Source: Neisseria sp. MVDL19-042950 (lineage in GTDB: Bacteria; Pseudomonadota; Gammaproteobacteria; Burkholderiales; Neisseriaceae). Taken from it: a DNA stretch of 64,000 nt. The notes under the pieces are model-generated. The model was given only the letters and a program-made list of their open reading frames with translations, made no database searches and had not been told where the DNA came from. The translations under genes and the position numbers were made by a program. The stretch is from the NCBI RefSeq assembly GCF_030504625.1, contig NZ_JAUKWH010000001.1:124001-188000 (forward strand). Reading direction: 5' to 3'. The first letter of the stretch is position 1; each line of letters opens with the position of its first letter. Shown here piece by piece: positions 8,061 through 16,373 of this stretch.

Positions 8061-8094
8061 AAGGCCGTCTGAATGTTCAGACGGCCTTCTTTTG
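8061..8094 (+). terminator. DUS-pair terminator
   Basis: AAGGCCGTCTGAA and TTCAGACGGCCTT are inverted around a 2-base loop, followed by CTTTT, 10 bases after the YqjD-like gene. Confidence 0.8.
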
Positions 8095-8220
8095 TCGAAA
8101 AGCCGTTCATGCAAAAGGCTGTCGCCGAAGCATGATTCGGCGGTGTCAGTTGAATTGCGGTGCAGTTATATTCCTGTAAAATAAAGGCAATCTTTTCAGA
8201 CGGCCTCAAAAGGGAACGAT

Positions 8221-8622
8221 ATGAACGTCAAACAAAACATCAGCCATTTTAAAATTTTGCTCGGTCAGGGCGTGGATTTGCTGTTATTGCGCGTGCAGAT
8301 TCTGGGTTTGGATCTTACCGAGCAGGCGGGCAGTTTGTTGCGGATATTGGCCGCCATTATGTTTATCGGCGCTTTGTTTTCCTTGAGCATCATCAGCCTG
8401 TTGTTCGGTTTGGATCATGTGTTGAGCGATACCGCTAAAATCTGGGTGTTTTTCGGCATTTCCGGAGGATGCCTGCTGGTTATCGTCGGTTTGACGGCAT
8501 GGATCATCAACACATGGAACAATAAAAACGCACAAGTTGCCGCTACGCTGAACGATTTGCGTCAGGACATCGCCTATCTGCGCGGAAAAGCGGAAAATTA
8601 CCGGAGGGAGAATAATGAGTAG
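8221..8622 (+). CDS. phage holin family / YqjE-like inner membrane protein
   Basis: 133 residues with two central hydrophobic helices (about 41-65 and 75-98) flanked by amphipathic cytoplasmic helices; overall pattern of the YqjE family (PF07332). Despite the family's holin label there is no phage context. Its end overlaps the next gene by 8 bases. Together with the YqjD-like and YqjK-like neighbours it probably forms an inner-membrane set of unknown physiological role, linked in enterobacteria to stationary phase and stress. Confidence 0.82.
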   Translation: MNVKQNISHFKILLGQGVDLLLLRVQILGLDLTEQAGSLLRILAAIMFIGALFSLSIISLLFGLDHVLSDTAKIWVFFGISGGCLLVIVGLTAWIINTWNNKNAQVAATLNDLRQDIAYLRGKAENYRRENNE

Positions 8623-8896
8623 AATGTCTGAAGAGCGCGAGTTGCTCGAACTGAAAGCAAATTTGGCACGCCTGAAAATTGCTGCCGAACAGTTGAAACT
8701 GCGTAAAGAGCGCGAGCAGCAAAAACACATCGATTCAAAGTTCACCCAATTTGTTTCCCTTGCCGACGGTCTGCCTTCAAGCGATTTATTGTGGAAGAGC
8801 GCGTTTCTGCCGCTGCGTTGGAAACACCGCTTGCTGCTGGGTGCCGGATTGGTGCTGTGGCGTTGGTGGCATACCGAAGGGCGTAAAAGCCGTTGA
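8615..8896 (+). CDS. YqjK-like small protein
   Basis: 93-residue protein starting at ATG 8615, preceded by GGAGGG inside the end of the yqjE-like gene. The N-terminal ~45 residues form a charged coiled-coil-like helix (EERELLELKANLARLK). A short hydrophobic helix near the C-terminus (LLLGAGLVLWRWW) could insert into the membrane. Position and pattern match the third gene of yqjDEK-type operons; sequence resemblance alone is weak. Confidence 0.7.
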   Translation: MSRMSEERELLELKANLARLKIAAEQLKLRKEREQQKHIDSKFTQFVSLADGLPSSDLLWKSAFLPLRWKHRLLLGAGLVLWRWWHTEGRKSR

Positions 8897-8924
8897 TGCG
8901 CGGTGCCGTATGTTAAGCGATGAC

Positions 8925-8956
8925 CGAGGCCGTCTGAAACTTTTCAGACGGCCTCG
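8925..8956. terminator. bidirectional DUS-pair terminator
   Basis: CGAGGCCGTCTGAAA pairs with its inverted copy around a 2-base loop. It lies between the convergent yqjK-like and TauE/SafE genes and can serve both. Confidence 0.8.
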
Positions 8957-8961
8957 GTGTT

Positions 8962-9735
8962 TTAATAAGCCGTATGCAGCAAATCCCAGCCGAACTTGCC
9001 GATCAGCACACACAGCAACGCCATGAAGGCATAGCGCAGGAATTTGCTGCCGCCGCGTATCGCCAGATGCGTGCCCACTATACCGCCGCTCAGATTGGCC
9101 AGCGCGAGCGGCAACGCCCATGCCCAGACGATATGGCCGTGGGGAATGAAGAACGACAGCGCGGCCAGATTGGTGGTGAGGTTGATCACTTTGGCCGATG
9201 CGGTGGCAGTAAGAAAATCGTAGGCGAAAAAACGCACGAACACAAAAGCCAGCAGGCTGCCGGTGCCCGGCCCGAAGAGGCCGTCGTAAAAGCCGATCAA
9301 CACGCCGAAAAACAGCCCCAGCGCGGTTTCTTTGCGGGTAAGCGCGGCAGTGCGCACCGCCTGCCCCAAATCTTTTTTGAAAAACGTGTAAACGAACATC
9401 ACCGCCATAATCACCAGCATGGCGGGTTTGAGGTATTGCACGGGCACGTAAGCGACCAATTTCGCTCCGCCGTATGAAGCGATAAAAGCCAAAACAGCGG
9501 CAGGCAGCAGCATTTTCCACGGCACGGGGATTTTGCGGATAAATTGGGTGGTTGCGGTAAACGTGCCGCTGAACGAAGCGAATTTGTTGATGCCTATCAC
9601 CGAAGTAACCGGCACGGAGGCGGGCAGGGTGTTGAATAAAGCGGGAATCTGCAACAGCCCGCCGCCGCCGACGGCAGCATCCATCAGGCCGGCGAGAAAG
9701 CCGAAAACGAGCAGGGGGATAAGGTGGTAGTCCAT
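8962..9735 (-). CDS. TSUP (TauE/SafE) family permease
   Basis: 257-residue polytopic membrane protein with about eight hydrophobic segments and the glycine-rich N-terminal signature GLMDAAVGGGGLLQIP of the sulfite exporter TauE/SafE family. The second half repeats the motif (GFYDGLFGPGTGSLLAF), as expected for the duplicated fold. The family moves sulfur oxyanions or organosulfonates, but the substrate here is not evident. The upstream Shine-Dalgarno is weak. It is transcribed divergently from nothing close and converges on the yqjK-like gene. Confidence 0.88.
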   Translation of the reverse strand: MDYHLIPLLVFGFLAGLMDAAVGGGGLLQIPALFNTLPASVPVTSVIGINKFASFSGTFTATTQFIRKIPVPWKMLLPAAVLAFIASYGGAKLVAYVPVQYLKPAMLVIMAVMFVYTFFKKDLGQAVRTAALTRKETALGLFFGVLIGFYDGLFGPGTGSLLAFVFVRFFAYDFLTATASAKVINLTTNLAALSFFIPHGHIVWAWALPLALANLSGGIVGTHLAIRGGSKFLRYAFMALLCVLIGKFGWDLLHTAY

Positions 9736-9747
9736 AAATCGAGAAAT

Positions 9748-9776
9748 AGGCCGTTTGAAAATATTTCAGACGGCCT
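9748..9776 (-). terminator. imperfect DUS-pair terminator
   Basis: One arm is the degenerate GGCCGTTTGAAA, the other a full TTTCAGACGGCCT. It lies just beyond the stop of the CNP1-like gene. Confidence 0.65.
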
Positions 9777-9790
9777 GTCGGTATCGGGTG

Positions 9791-10396
9791 TTATTTATAA
9801 GGATTGCCGGCGGAAAGAGAGCGGCTGCCGGCGCGACGGATAACCCGTTCGCGCAACGCTTGCTCGTTTTCAGGTTTGCCGTCTTCGCAGAAAGCGCGGT
9901 AAAGCACGCCGCGTACCGGGTCGGCGGTATTCAGAATGGCACCGATGGGTTTCCATTCGCCGTTGCGCGGAGTAATCCAGCGTTTGTTTACGGTATCGCC
10001 GTAGCCGAATACTTTGAACGACGAACGTTGGCTTTCTTTTAAAGAAAACGAAGTGCCGGCACAGAATATGCCTTCGCTGCTCAAGTTGTCATAGCCTTGT
10101 TTCGATTGGATATTCAACACGTAGCGCACGGTGCCGTCGGGAGCGAGGGCGATACTGTCGAGCAGGATTTTCGGCTTTTTCGTATAAGTGTTGTTAACGT
10201 AAATATCAAACCAGCCGCCGTTGCGGGTGTCGGGAAAAGCAGGCAGGGCAACGTCGGCTTCTTTGAATTCGCGGGCGGCTTTTTCGGCCGTGCTTTCCTG
10301 ATAGCGGGAATTGGTTAAAGTGTCCTTATCGTGGTGCGGCGCGGCAAAAGCGTGGGCGGCGGCCAAAACCGGCACCAACAGAAGAAAACGGCGCAT
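9791..10396 (-). CDS. CNP1-like family exported protein
   Basis: 201 residues starting at the ATG whose complement is 10394-10396, preceded by GGAG on the minus strand. The track's start at 10465 adds a non-natural N-terminus. A signal peptide is evident (MRRFLLLVPVLAAAHAFA, cleavage near AFA/AP). The mature part resembles the CNP1-like family, with SIALAPDGTVRYVLNI, a conserved Cys in EGIFCAG and the WKPIG segment. Probably periplasmic; function unknown. CNP1 names a family and does not imply a prophage here. Confidence 0.78.
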   Translation of the reverse strand: MRRFLLLVPVLAAAHAFAAPHHDKDTLTNSRYQESTAEKAAREFKEADVALPAFPDTRNGGWFDIYVNNTYTKKPKILLDSIALAPDGTVRYVLNIQSKQGYDNLSSEGIFCAGTSFSLKESQRSSFKVFGYGDTVNKRWITPRNGEWKPIGAILNTADPVRGVLYRAFCEDGKPENEQALRERVIRRAGSRSLSAGNPYK

Positions 10397-10569
10397 GGGC
10401 TTCTCCGTGGGTTCAAAACAGCCGTCATTGTAGGGGGTGAGAGGGGAAAGGCGCAACCGGCGCAAAAGGTGGGCGGAGGCAAACCAACCCGTTTTGTTAA
10501 AAGAGGATAATTAAAAAGAAGCGGCCTTTTCGCTATATAATAAAGAATAACCGAAAAACAGGTATTTTC

Positions 10570-10797
10570 ATGACGACACAAACCTTAGACGTAATCGGGT
10601 TGAAATGCCCGCTGCCGATTTTACGGGCGAAAAAAGCCTTGGCGCAGATGCAGACCGACGAAGTGCTGACCGTGCTGGCCACCGATCACGGTGCACCCGA
10701 CGATTTCGCCGCCTTTTGCCGCCAAACCGGGCACGTATTGCTGGAATCTTCCGTGCGCGAAGACGGTGTATTCCAATTGGTTGTGAAGCACAAATAA
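10570..10797 (+). CDS. TusA-family sulfurtransferase
   Basis: 75-residue SirA/TusA fold protein. The CPxP motif KCPLPILRAKKAL contains the sulfur-carrying Cys13. TusA relays persulfide sulfur from a cysteine desulfurase, for example for tRNA thiolation or molybdopterin synthesis. The C-terminal half (DDFAAFCRQTGH) matches the family. The downstream lipoprotein gene begins 12 bases after the stop, next to a DUS. Whether this is TusA itself or one of its paralogues cannot be decided. Confidence 0.88.
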   Translation: MTTQTLDVIGLKCPLPILRAKKALAQMQTDEVLTVLATDHGAPDDFAAFCRQTGHVLLESSVREDGVFQLVVKHK

Positions 10798-10809
10798 GGC
10801 CGTCTGAAC

Positions 10810-11373
10810 ATGCGCCCGATTGTCGTCAGCCTTTCCGTTGCGTTTGCTTTAACGGCGTGCGGCGGCGACATGCCGCAGGCGCAGAAAGAAGCGGCTGCCG
10901 CCGAAATTGTGCAGTTGTTCGCGCAAGGTTGTGCGGCATGGCGCGGCGATGCGGCGCAGGTGGCGGAATGGGCGGAGCGGCAGCAATTCACCCGATTGAA
11001 TGCCGAAGCCGTGAAAAAACTGCCTCACGGCATGATGGAGCGGAACGTACAAACCGTGTGGCAGACGGAACGTAACGGCACGGTGTTTTACCTGAATACG
11101 AATGCCGAAGGTTGCAGCGTGAAAACCGTTGTCACAGACGAAACCGCCGTGCGCAAGCAGTTTGCGGCTGTGGCGGAACAAGCCGGTGCGAAAGTAAAAG
11201 CCCGCTTTCACAGCGATGAAGCCGCCGCTTCGATTTTCCCATTCCGCCGCTTAACGTATGCTTGGCAGTTTGAAGACGGAAAACGTGCTTTGTTAACCGC
11301 CAACACTTCTCCGTCGGACTATGTGCCCGTGCAAGCCGCGTTGTTCTTTGCACGGCAACCGGCGGAAAATTAG
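10810..11373 (+). CDS. putative lipoprotein
   Basis: 187-residue protein with a short lipoprotein signal (MRPIVVSLSVAFALTAC) and Cys17 as probable lipidation site. The mature part is about 170 residues and mostly hydrophilic, with two further Cys (QGCAAW and EGCSVK) that could form a disulfide. No family is recognised. It starts immediately after a DUS following the tusA-like gene, so the two may be co-transcribed. Confidence 0.7.
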   Translation: MRPIVVSLSVAFALTACGGDMPQAQKEAAAAEIVQLFAQGCAAWRGDAAQVAEWAERQQFTRLNAEAVKKLPHGMMERNVQTVWQTERNGTVFYLNTNAEGCSVKTVVTDETAVRKQFAAVAEQAGAKVKARFHSDEAAASIFPFRRLTYAWQFEDGKRALLTANTSPSDYVPVQAALFFARQPAEN

Positions 11374-11382
11374 CCCGTTCGG

Positions 11383-11428
11383 GCCGTCTGAAAAAGATTA
11401 GGCCGTGCCGACCGTTTTTCAGACGGCC
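11383..11428 (+). terminator. DUS-pair stem with long loop
   Basis: GGCCGTCTGAAAAA and TTTTTCAGACGGCC are inverted around a loop of about 20 bases between the lipoprotein gene and pyrC. Confidence 0.6.
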
Positions 11429-11460
11429 TCCGGTAAATCATGTTGAAACAAAGGAAAACC

Positions 11461-12498
11461 ATGCAAACCCTGACCATTACCCAGCCCGACGATATGCACC
11501 TGCACTTGCGCGACGGCGAGGCTTTGAAAGCCGTGCTGCCGTTCACCGCCCGCCAGATGGGGCGCGCCGTGATTATGCCTAACCTGAAACCGCCGGTGGT
11601 CAGCGTGGACGACGCGCAGGCTTATAAAGAACGGATTATGGCGGCTTTGCCTGCGGGCAGTACGTTCGAGCCGCTGATGACGCTCTATCTTACCGACAAG
11701 TCCACACCGGAGCTTGTGCGCGAAGCTAAAGCGGCGGGCATTGTGGCGTTTAAACTGTATCCTGCGGGGGCGACCACCAATTCCGATTCGGGCGTAACCG
11801 ATTTGTTCAAGCTGATTCCCGTGCTCGAAGAAATGGCTAAACAAGGCATATTATTTTTGGTGCACGGCGAAGTAACCGACCCCGAAATCGACATTTTCGA
11901 CCGCGAAGCCGTGTTTATTGAGCGCGTGATGAAGCCCGTGTTGGCGAAAGTGCCTGATTTGAAAGTGGTATTCGAGCACATCACCACTGCCGATGCCGCC
12001 CGTTTGGTAATGGAGGCGGGCGACAACGTGGCCGCCAGCGTTACCCCGCAACATTTACTGATGAACCGCAACGATTTGTTGGTAGGCGGCGTGCGCCCGC
12101 ACCATTACTGCTTGCCGGTGCTGAAACGCGAGAGCCACCGCAAAGCTTTGGTGGAGGCGATTACCGGCGATAAATCACACAAATTCTTTTTAGGTACCGA
12201 CAGCGCGCCGCACGCCCGTTCCGCCAAAGAAACCGCGTGCGGCTGTGCGGGCATGTTCAGTGCGGCCACAGCCATCGAGCTGTATGCCGAAGTGTTTGAA
12301 AATGCAGGGGCATTGGATAAGTTGGAAGCGTTTGCCTCGCAAAACGGCGCACGTTTCTACGGCCTGCCGGAAAATCCGCGCAAAATCACGCTGGTGAAAC
12401 AAACCCAGTTGGTTGCGCCGAAAGTGCCGTTCGGAGAAAACGAAGTGCTGGTGCCGATGCGTGGCGGTGAAAGCGTGGGCTGGACCGTGCAGTATTGA
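11461..12498 (+). CDS. pyrC: dihydroorotase
   Basis: 345 residues, matching class II PyrC (about 348 in E. coli). Catalyses interconversion of carbamoyl-aspartate and dihydroorotate in pyrimidine synthesis. Metal ligands are visible in MHLHLRDG, the lysine expected to be carboxylated in [15 protein letters not shown], and further His in [15 protein letters not shown] and the TDSAPH segment. The ATG at 11461 follows AAAGGA at good spacing; the track's start 7 codons earlier is less likely. It is flanked by DUS-pair terminators on both sides, so it is probably monocistronic. Confidence 0.95.
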   Translation: MQTLTITQPDDMHLHLRDGEALKAVLPFTARQMGRAVIMPNLKPPVVSVDDAQAYKERIMAALPAGSTFEPLMTLYLTDKSTPELVREAKAAGIVAFKLYPAGATTNSDSGVTDLFKLIPVLEEMAKQGILFLVHGEVTDPEIDIFDREAVFIERVMKPVLAKVPDLKVVFEHITTADAARLVMEAGDNVAASVTPQHLLMNRNDLLVGGVRPHHYCLPVLKRESHRKALVEAITGDKSHKFFLGTDSAPHARSAKETACGCAGMFSAATAIELYAEVFENAGALDKLEAFASQNGARFYGLPENPRKITLVKQTQLVAPKVPFGENEVLVPMRGGESVGWTVQY

Positions 12499-12517
12499 TT
12501 GTCGCAAACCATAAACA

Positions 12518-12550
12518 AAGGCCGTCTGAAAAGTTTTCAGACGGCCTTTT
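12518..12550. terminator. bidirectional DUS-pair terminator
   Basis: AAGGCCGTCTGAAAA and TTTTCAGACGGCCTT lie between convergent pyrC and nusB, with T runs on both strands. Confidence 0.85.
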
Positions 12551-12565
12551 ACCGCATTGGAAGTT

Positions 12566-12991
12566 TCAGTTGCGTTTCGGATCGTTCGGGCGCAGTTGCG
12601 CGGCGAGTTTGTCGAGAATGCCGTTGACAAATTTATGCCCGTCGGTGCCGCCGAAAGTTTTGGTTACTTCGATGGCTTCGTTGATGATTACCGGATACGG
12701 CGTTTCAGGCATGGCGGCCAGCTCGTGGCAGGCCATCAGCAGCACGGCGCGTTCGATGGGACTGAGGTCGTTTTCATCACGGTCGAGCAGCGGGCGGATG
12801 ATGCGCATGTATTCGCGCGTGTTGGCATATGCGCCGAAAAACAGTTTGGTAAACAGCTCTCCGTCGGCTTTTTTAAATTCGCTGCTCTCGCGGATGTTTT
12901 TGGAAACTTCATGTTCCGAAGCCTGCGTGATGGCGGCTTGGTACAGTGCCTGCACGGTAAACTCGCGGGCGCGGCGGCGGGGTGTTTTCAT
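12566..12991 (-). CDS. nusB: transcription antitermination factor NusB
   Basis: 141 residues. The all-helical NusB signature is present: the Arg-rich N-terminus RRRAREFTVQALYQ, RAVLLMACHEL in the middle, and the conserved VIINEAIEVTKTFGGTDGHKFVNGIL end. It binds boxA RNA with NusE for rRNA antitermination. The order ribH-nusB is a widely conserved arrangement, seen here on the minus strand, though an inverted DUS pair separates the two. Confidence 0.95.
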   Translation of the reverse strand: MKTPRRRAREFTVQALYQAAITQASEHEVSKNIRESSEFKKADGELFTKLFFGAYANTREYMRIIRPLLDRDENDLSPIERAVLLMACHELAAMPETPYPVIINEAIEVTKTFGGTDGHKFVNGILDKLAAQLRPNDPKRN

Positions 12992-13015
12992 GGATATTCC
13001 TTTTAGGGTTGGGTG

Positions 13016-13052
13016 TTCAGACGGCTTCTTTCAGCATTGAGGCCGTCTGAAA
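13016..13052 (-). terminator. inverted DUS pair between ribH and nusB
   Basis: TTCAGACGGC and GCCGTCTGAA are inverted with a 16-base loop. It lacks a strong T run and may be only partially terminating. Confidence 0.5.
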
Positions 13053-13057
13053 CCGTT

Positions 13058-13540
13058 TTATTCTTCGTCGTCTTCTTCAAACTGTTCCGACAGCAGCAGG
13101 TTGACCAAATTGCCGCATTCCACGGCGACCACGGCGGCATCGGCCGCTTTTTCTTCGATGCGGGCGTGTGCCTGCTCGTCGTTTTCAGTGGTTAAAATGG
13201 CGTTGGCAATCGGAATGTTGTAGCTCATGGCAACGCGTGAAACGCCTGCGCCGGATTCGTTTGCCACCAGCTCGAAATGGTAGGTTTCGCCGCGGATAAC
13301 AGCACCGATGGCGATTAATGCGTCGAATTTGTCGGAAGATGCCAGATTTTGCAGCACAATCGGCACTTCCAACGCGCCCGGTACGGTGGCAACGGTAATG
13401 TTGTCGGCATCTACGCCCAGCTCTTTCAGTTTGCCGACGCAGACTTTCAGCATGGCGTTGCCGATTTCGTTGCTGAAACGCGCCTGCACGATGCCGATGC
13501 GCAGATGGGTGCCGTTGAGGTTGGGTTGGATGATATTCAT
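13058..13540 (-). CDS. ribH: 6,7-dimethyl-8-ribityllumazine synthase
   Basis: 160-residue lumazine synthase, the penultimate step of riboflavin synthesis, condensing 3,4-dihydroxybutanone phosphate with the ribitylamino-pyrimidine. Family motifs are intact: [30 protein letters not shown] with the catalytic His, and [14 protein letters not shown] short acidic tail (EEDDEE) ends the protein. It lies in the same orientation as the ribB-like gene upstream at 16373, separated by an EamA permease and an Imm33-like gene. Confidence 0.95.
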   Translation of the reverse strand: MNIIQPNLNGTHLRIGIVQARFSNEIGNAMLKVCVGKLKELGVDADNITVATVPGALEVPIVLQNLASSDKFDALIAIGAVIRGETYHFELVANESGAGVSRVAMSYNIPIANAILTTENDEQAHARIEEKAADAAVVAVECGNLVNLLLSEQFEEDDEE

Positions 13541-13580
13541 AATGTCACTCTCGGTATCAAGGTTTTGAAAAGGGGCGTTT

Positions 13581-13610
13581 GAGGCCGTCTGAAAAAAGTT
13601 TCAGACGGCT
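13581..13610 (-). terminator. DUS-pair terminator
   Basis: GCCGTCTGAAA and TTTCAGACGGC with a short loop lie after the Imm33-like gene on the minus strand. Confidence 0.7.
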
Positions 13611-13635
13611 TGCGTGTTCGAGGGGGCGGTGAAAA

Positions 13636-13959
13636 TCAGTCTTCCGGTTGCCAGTCTTCAACTGCGCGAAAACCGCCTTTGCCGTCCGCTTCCCATGCCG
13701 TGCCTGCCGCCTGCCCGATGAAATCGCCGGCAACGGGGTGGTTGCGGGTAATGTCGCTGAGGTTGCACACGGTGAAATTATCGGGGTCTTGCGTGTATTC
13801 GTCGGTTTCGTTGCCGCTGAAAAAACGCCAGCCGCTGTCGTTGTCGAACACCGCTGCTTCGCGGTACATGAAACCGACCGGCTCGCCGTTTTCGGTAACG
13901 GTTTTGGCGGCGATACAGCGGCCGAGCGCGGTGGAAAGGGCGTTGGCGAATTTGTTCAT
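13636..13959 (-). CDS. DUF2185 / Imm33-like protein
   Basis: 107-residue acidic protein. Segments CIAAKTVTENGEPVGFMYRE, DSGWRFFSGNETDEY and FTVCNLSDITRNHP match the DUF2185 family, which overlaps the Imm33 immunity-protein group. No toxin gene or polymorphic-toxin remnant is adjacent, so it is either an orphan immunity gene or a housekeeping member of the family. It sits between an EamA permease and ribH on the minus strand. Confidence 0.78.
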   Translation of the reverse strand: MNKFANALSTALGRCIAAKTVTENGEPVGFMYREAAVFDNDSGWRFFSGNETDEYTQDPDNFTVCNLSDITRNHPVAGDFIGQAAGTAWEADGKGGFRAVEDWQPED

Positions 13960-14026
13960 GTTTTCAGACGGCCTGATGGGAAGTTAGATGCGGATTTTAC
14001 ACGATTCGGCAGGCTTTCGCACGGCT

Positions 14027-14917
14027 TCAGGCGGGGCGGGTTTTGGGCTTCGGCGAGCCCAGATAAATCGCCGACAGGGTTAATGCCGCGCCGCACCATT
14101 GCAATGCGCTAATCGGTTTGTGCAGCCAAAAGTAGTCGATAACCAAAGTGGCCACCGGTTCGCTGAGCAGCAGCAAGCCGGTGAGGGAAAGGGAAAGCAG
14201 CGGAATCGCATAAGTAATCAGCCCCCATGCAAAGCATTGCATCACCACGCCGTATATCAGAATCAGGCTGATGTCGCGCAGGGTTTCGGGGTAGAACTTG
14301 TCGGCATCCCACATCAATGCGGGCAGAAAAACAGCCGCCATGCCGCCGATGCTGAGTAGGAACATTATCGGAAACAACGCCGCTTTTTCTTCCTGATGGG
14401 TTTTGCGGATAAATACCATTGATAACGCCAGCATCGCCCCCGACACGATACCGCTCACCAAGCCCCAAACGGCGTGGCTGTTGCGGCCGAGCTCGGGGCT
14501 GCCTATCAGGGCGACACCGATAACGGCCAGAAGCAGGCTGAATATTTGCAGCCTGCCCAAACGTTCGCCGAAAAAGAAAAAGCCGATGGCGGAAAGAAAA
14601 AAAATCTGCAAGCTGTTGAGCAGGGTGGAAATGCCGGGGCCGACGGCACGGATGCTTTCATGCCACAAGCCAAGATCGAAGCCGAGAAATGCGCCGGAAA
14701 GCAGCGCGAAGCAGGCGGTGCGTTTCTTTTTAGGGAACGCTTGTCCGAAAAAACGGGTGAGCAGCCCAAAAATAACCGCCGCAACCGCCAGTCGCCAAAA
14801 TGCAATCGCATACGCGCCGACCGGCACGAATTTAACAATCAGGCTGCCCAATCCGAAGATGACGCAGCCGGCCACCAAGGTCGGAGCGGCGTATTGTTTG
14901 GCAGATTGGATGTGCAT
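14027..14917 (-). CDS. EamA/DMT-family permease
   Basis: 296 residues from the ATG at 14917; the track's start at 15043 adds DUS-derived residues. There are ten hydrophobic segments in two EamA repeats. The first contains LWHESIRAVGPGISTLLNSLQIFFLSAIGFFFFGERL and the second LLLLSEPVATLVIDYFWLHKPI, both with the family's conserved Glu after the export-helix pair. Substrate unknown. Its place between ribB-like and ribH genes makes a flavin, riboflavin precursor or related metabolite conceivable, but this is inference from position only. Confidence 0.85.
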   Translation of the reverse strand: MHIQSAKQYAAPTLVAGCVIFGLGSLIVKFVPVGAYAIAFWRLAVAAVIFGLLTRFFGQAFPKKKRTACFALLSGAFLGFDLGLWHESIRAVGPGISTLLNSLQIFFLSAIGFFFFGERLGRLQIFSLLLAVIGVALIGSPELGRNSHAVWGLVSGIVSGAMLALSMVFIRKTHQEEKAALFPIMFLLSIGGMAAVFLPALMWDADKFYPETLRDISLILIYGVVMQCFAWGLITYAIPLLSLSLTGLLLLSEPVATLVIDYFWLHKPISALQWCGAALTLSAIYLGSPKPKTRPA

Positions 14918-14937
14918 GGCTTTCTCTTTTGATGATG

Positions 14938-14977
14938 TTTTCAGACGGCCTCGTATCTTAAACAGGCCGTCTGAAAA
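14938..14977 (-). terminator. inverted DUS pair after the ribB-like gene
   Basis: TTTTCAGACGGCCT and AGGCCGTCTGAAAA are inverted with a 13-base loop between the ribB-like and EamA genes. Confidence 0.6.
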
Positions 14978-15011
14978 AACTGTCGGCGGTCGGATTGCGG
15001 GTTTCGGGCGT

Positions 15012-16373
15012 TTAAATGTCCGAGTTGTCGTCCGCCTCTTCAAACCCGACTACTTCCAAGCCGAAGCCGGTTAAGCCGGTGAACGATGAAGGTTTTCCCA
15101 TCACGCGCATTTTTTTTACGTTGAGGTTGGCGAGGATTTGTGCACCGATGCCGTAGGTTTTGCTGTCCCATTTGCGTGTTTGGCTCATGCCTTTGGGCAG
15201 GGTGCGGTCGAGCAGGGTTGCGCCGGTTTCGGTGCGGTGCAGCAGGATAATCACGCCGCTTTCGGCTTGCTGGATGCGTTGGAGCGAGGCGGGCAGCGAC
15301 CATGAATGGCGGGGATTGGTTTGCAGGAAGTCCATTACGCTGAAAGGTTCGTGCACGCGCACAAGGGTTTCTTTGCTTGTTTCGGGCATGCCTTTAACCA
15401 GCGCGAGATGGGTTTCGCCGGAAAGTTTGTCTACATAAACATGCTGTTGGAAGTCGCCCCACGGTGTTTGTACGGCCATATCACCCATTTCTTCGAGCAG
15501 GCTTTCGGTGCGGCTGCGGTATTCGATCAGATCGGTAATGGTACCGATTTTGAGATTGTGTTCTTCGGCGAATTTCAGCAATTCGGGCATGCGTGCCATG
15601 GTGCCGTCGTCGTTGATGATTTCACAAATAACGGCGGCGGGAATCAGGCCGCACATTTGAGCCAAATCCACACCGGCTTCGGTATGGCCGGCACGTACGA
15701 GTACGCCGCCTTTTTGGGCGCGCAACGGGAAGATGTGGCCGGGTTGCACGATATCTTCGGGTTTGGCATTGGGGGAAACGGCGGTTTGGATGGTGAGGGC
15801 GCGGTCGGCGGCGGAAATACCGGTGGAGATGCCGTGGGCCGCTTCAATGGATACGGTGAAATTGGTACCGTATTGCGCTCCGTTTTTCTGGGTCATCATC
15901 GGCAGGCCGAGTTTTTCGACCATGGTTTCGTTCATCGGCAGGCATACCAAGCCGCGGGCGTACTTAATCATAAAATTGACGGCTTCGGGCGTAACGAATT
16001 GGGCGGCCATCAAGAGATCGCCTTCGTTTTCTCGGTCTTCGGCATCGGTGATGATCACCATTTTACCGGCCTTGATGTCGGCGAGAATTTCGGAAATAGG
16101 GGAGATGTGGCTCATTTTTGTGCTCGTTTCTGATGTGTGTGTGGCATCTTCGGTGGGCGTGTCGCCGTGGTCGGTATCCAGCCACATGGCGGGCATACCG
16201 GCGGTTTGCTCGATTTTTCGGGCTTTTTTCTCACCAAATGATTTGTTTTTCAAAAGGGCGGACAATTCGCCCTGATTGATGGCGGTAGCGGCAACAAATT
16301 GTGCCTGCTGTCCGCCGTAAAGTCGCGCTATCCATTGGCGTAGATTGTGGCGGCGCCGTTCTACGGTATCCAT
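15012..16373 (-). CDS. ribB: HTH-domain fusion of 3,4-dihydroxy-2-butanone-4-phosphate synthase with degenerate GTP cyclohydrolase II domain
   Basis: 453 residues in one uninterrupted frame. Residues about 1-66 look like a Cro/CI-type HTH domain (INQGELSALLKNKSFGEKKARKIE). A polar linker (about 67-86) leads to a full DHBP synthase (from MSHISPISEIL, residue 87) with DAEDRENEGD and RAGHTEAGVDL active-site motifs. The C-terminal domain (about 290-453) resembles GTP cyclohydrolase II, but the zinc Cys cluster is absent, with VRVHEPFSVMDFLQTNP in its place, so that activity is probably lost (RibBX-like). The ATG at 16373 has a good minus-strand Shine-Dalgarno (TAAGGAA). The internal ATG at 16115 has only a weak one, so the fusion start is preferred. 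Confidence 0.85.
   Translation of the reverse strand: MDTVERRRHNLRQWIARLYGGQQAQFVAATAINQGELSALLKNKSFGEKKARKIEQTAGMPAMWLDTDHGDTPTEDATHTSETSTKMSHISPISEILADIKAGKMVIITDAEDRENEGDLLMAAQFVTPEAVNFMIKYARGLVCLPMNETMVEKLGLPMMTQKNGAQYGTNFTVSIEAAHGISTGISAADRALTIQTAVSPNAKPEDIVQPGHIFPLRAQKGGVLVRAGHTEAGVDLAQMCGLIPAAVICEIINDDGTMARMPELLKFAEEHNLKIGTITDLIEYRSRTESLLEEMGDMAVQTPWGDFQQHVYVDKLSGETHLALVKGMPETSKETLVRVHEPFSVMDFLQTNPRHSWSLPASLQRIQQAESGVIILLHRTETGATLLDRTLPKGMSQTRKWDSKTYGIGAQILANLNVKKMRVMGKPSSFTGLTGFGLEVVGFEEADDNSDI

Noticed and set aside
8221-8622. Holin gene of a prophage
   Set aside because: The holin label belongs to the YqjE family; no other phage gene is nearby.
7560-8956. Repeated DUS hairpins as a CRISPR-like or mobile array
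   Set aside because: Spacing is irregular, and the copies are uptake sequences spread across the whole window, not an array.
9791-10396. CNP1-like gene as evidence of a cryptic prophage
   Set aside because: The family name alone does not imply a phage and the neighbours are chromosomal housekeeping genes.
15306-16133. 275-codon plus-strand ORF over the ribB-like gene
   Set aside because: Shadow of a conserved minus-strand gene with no family resemblance.
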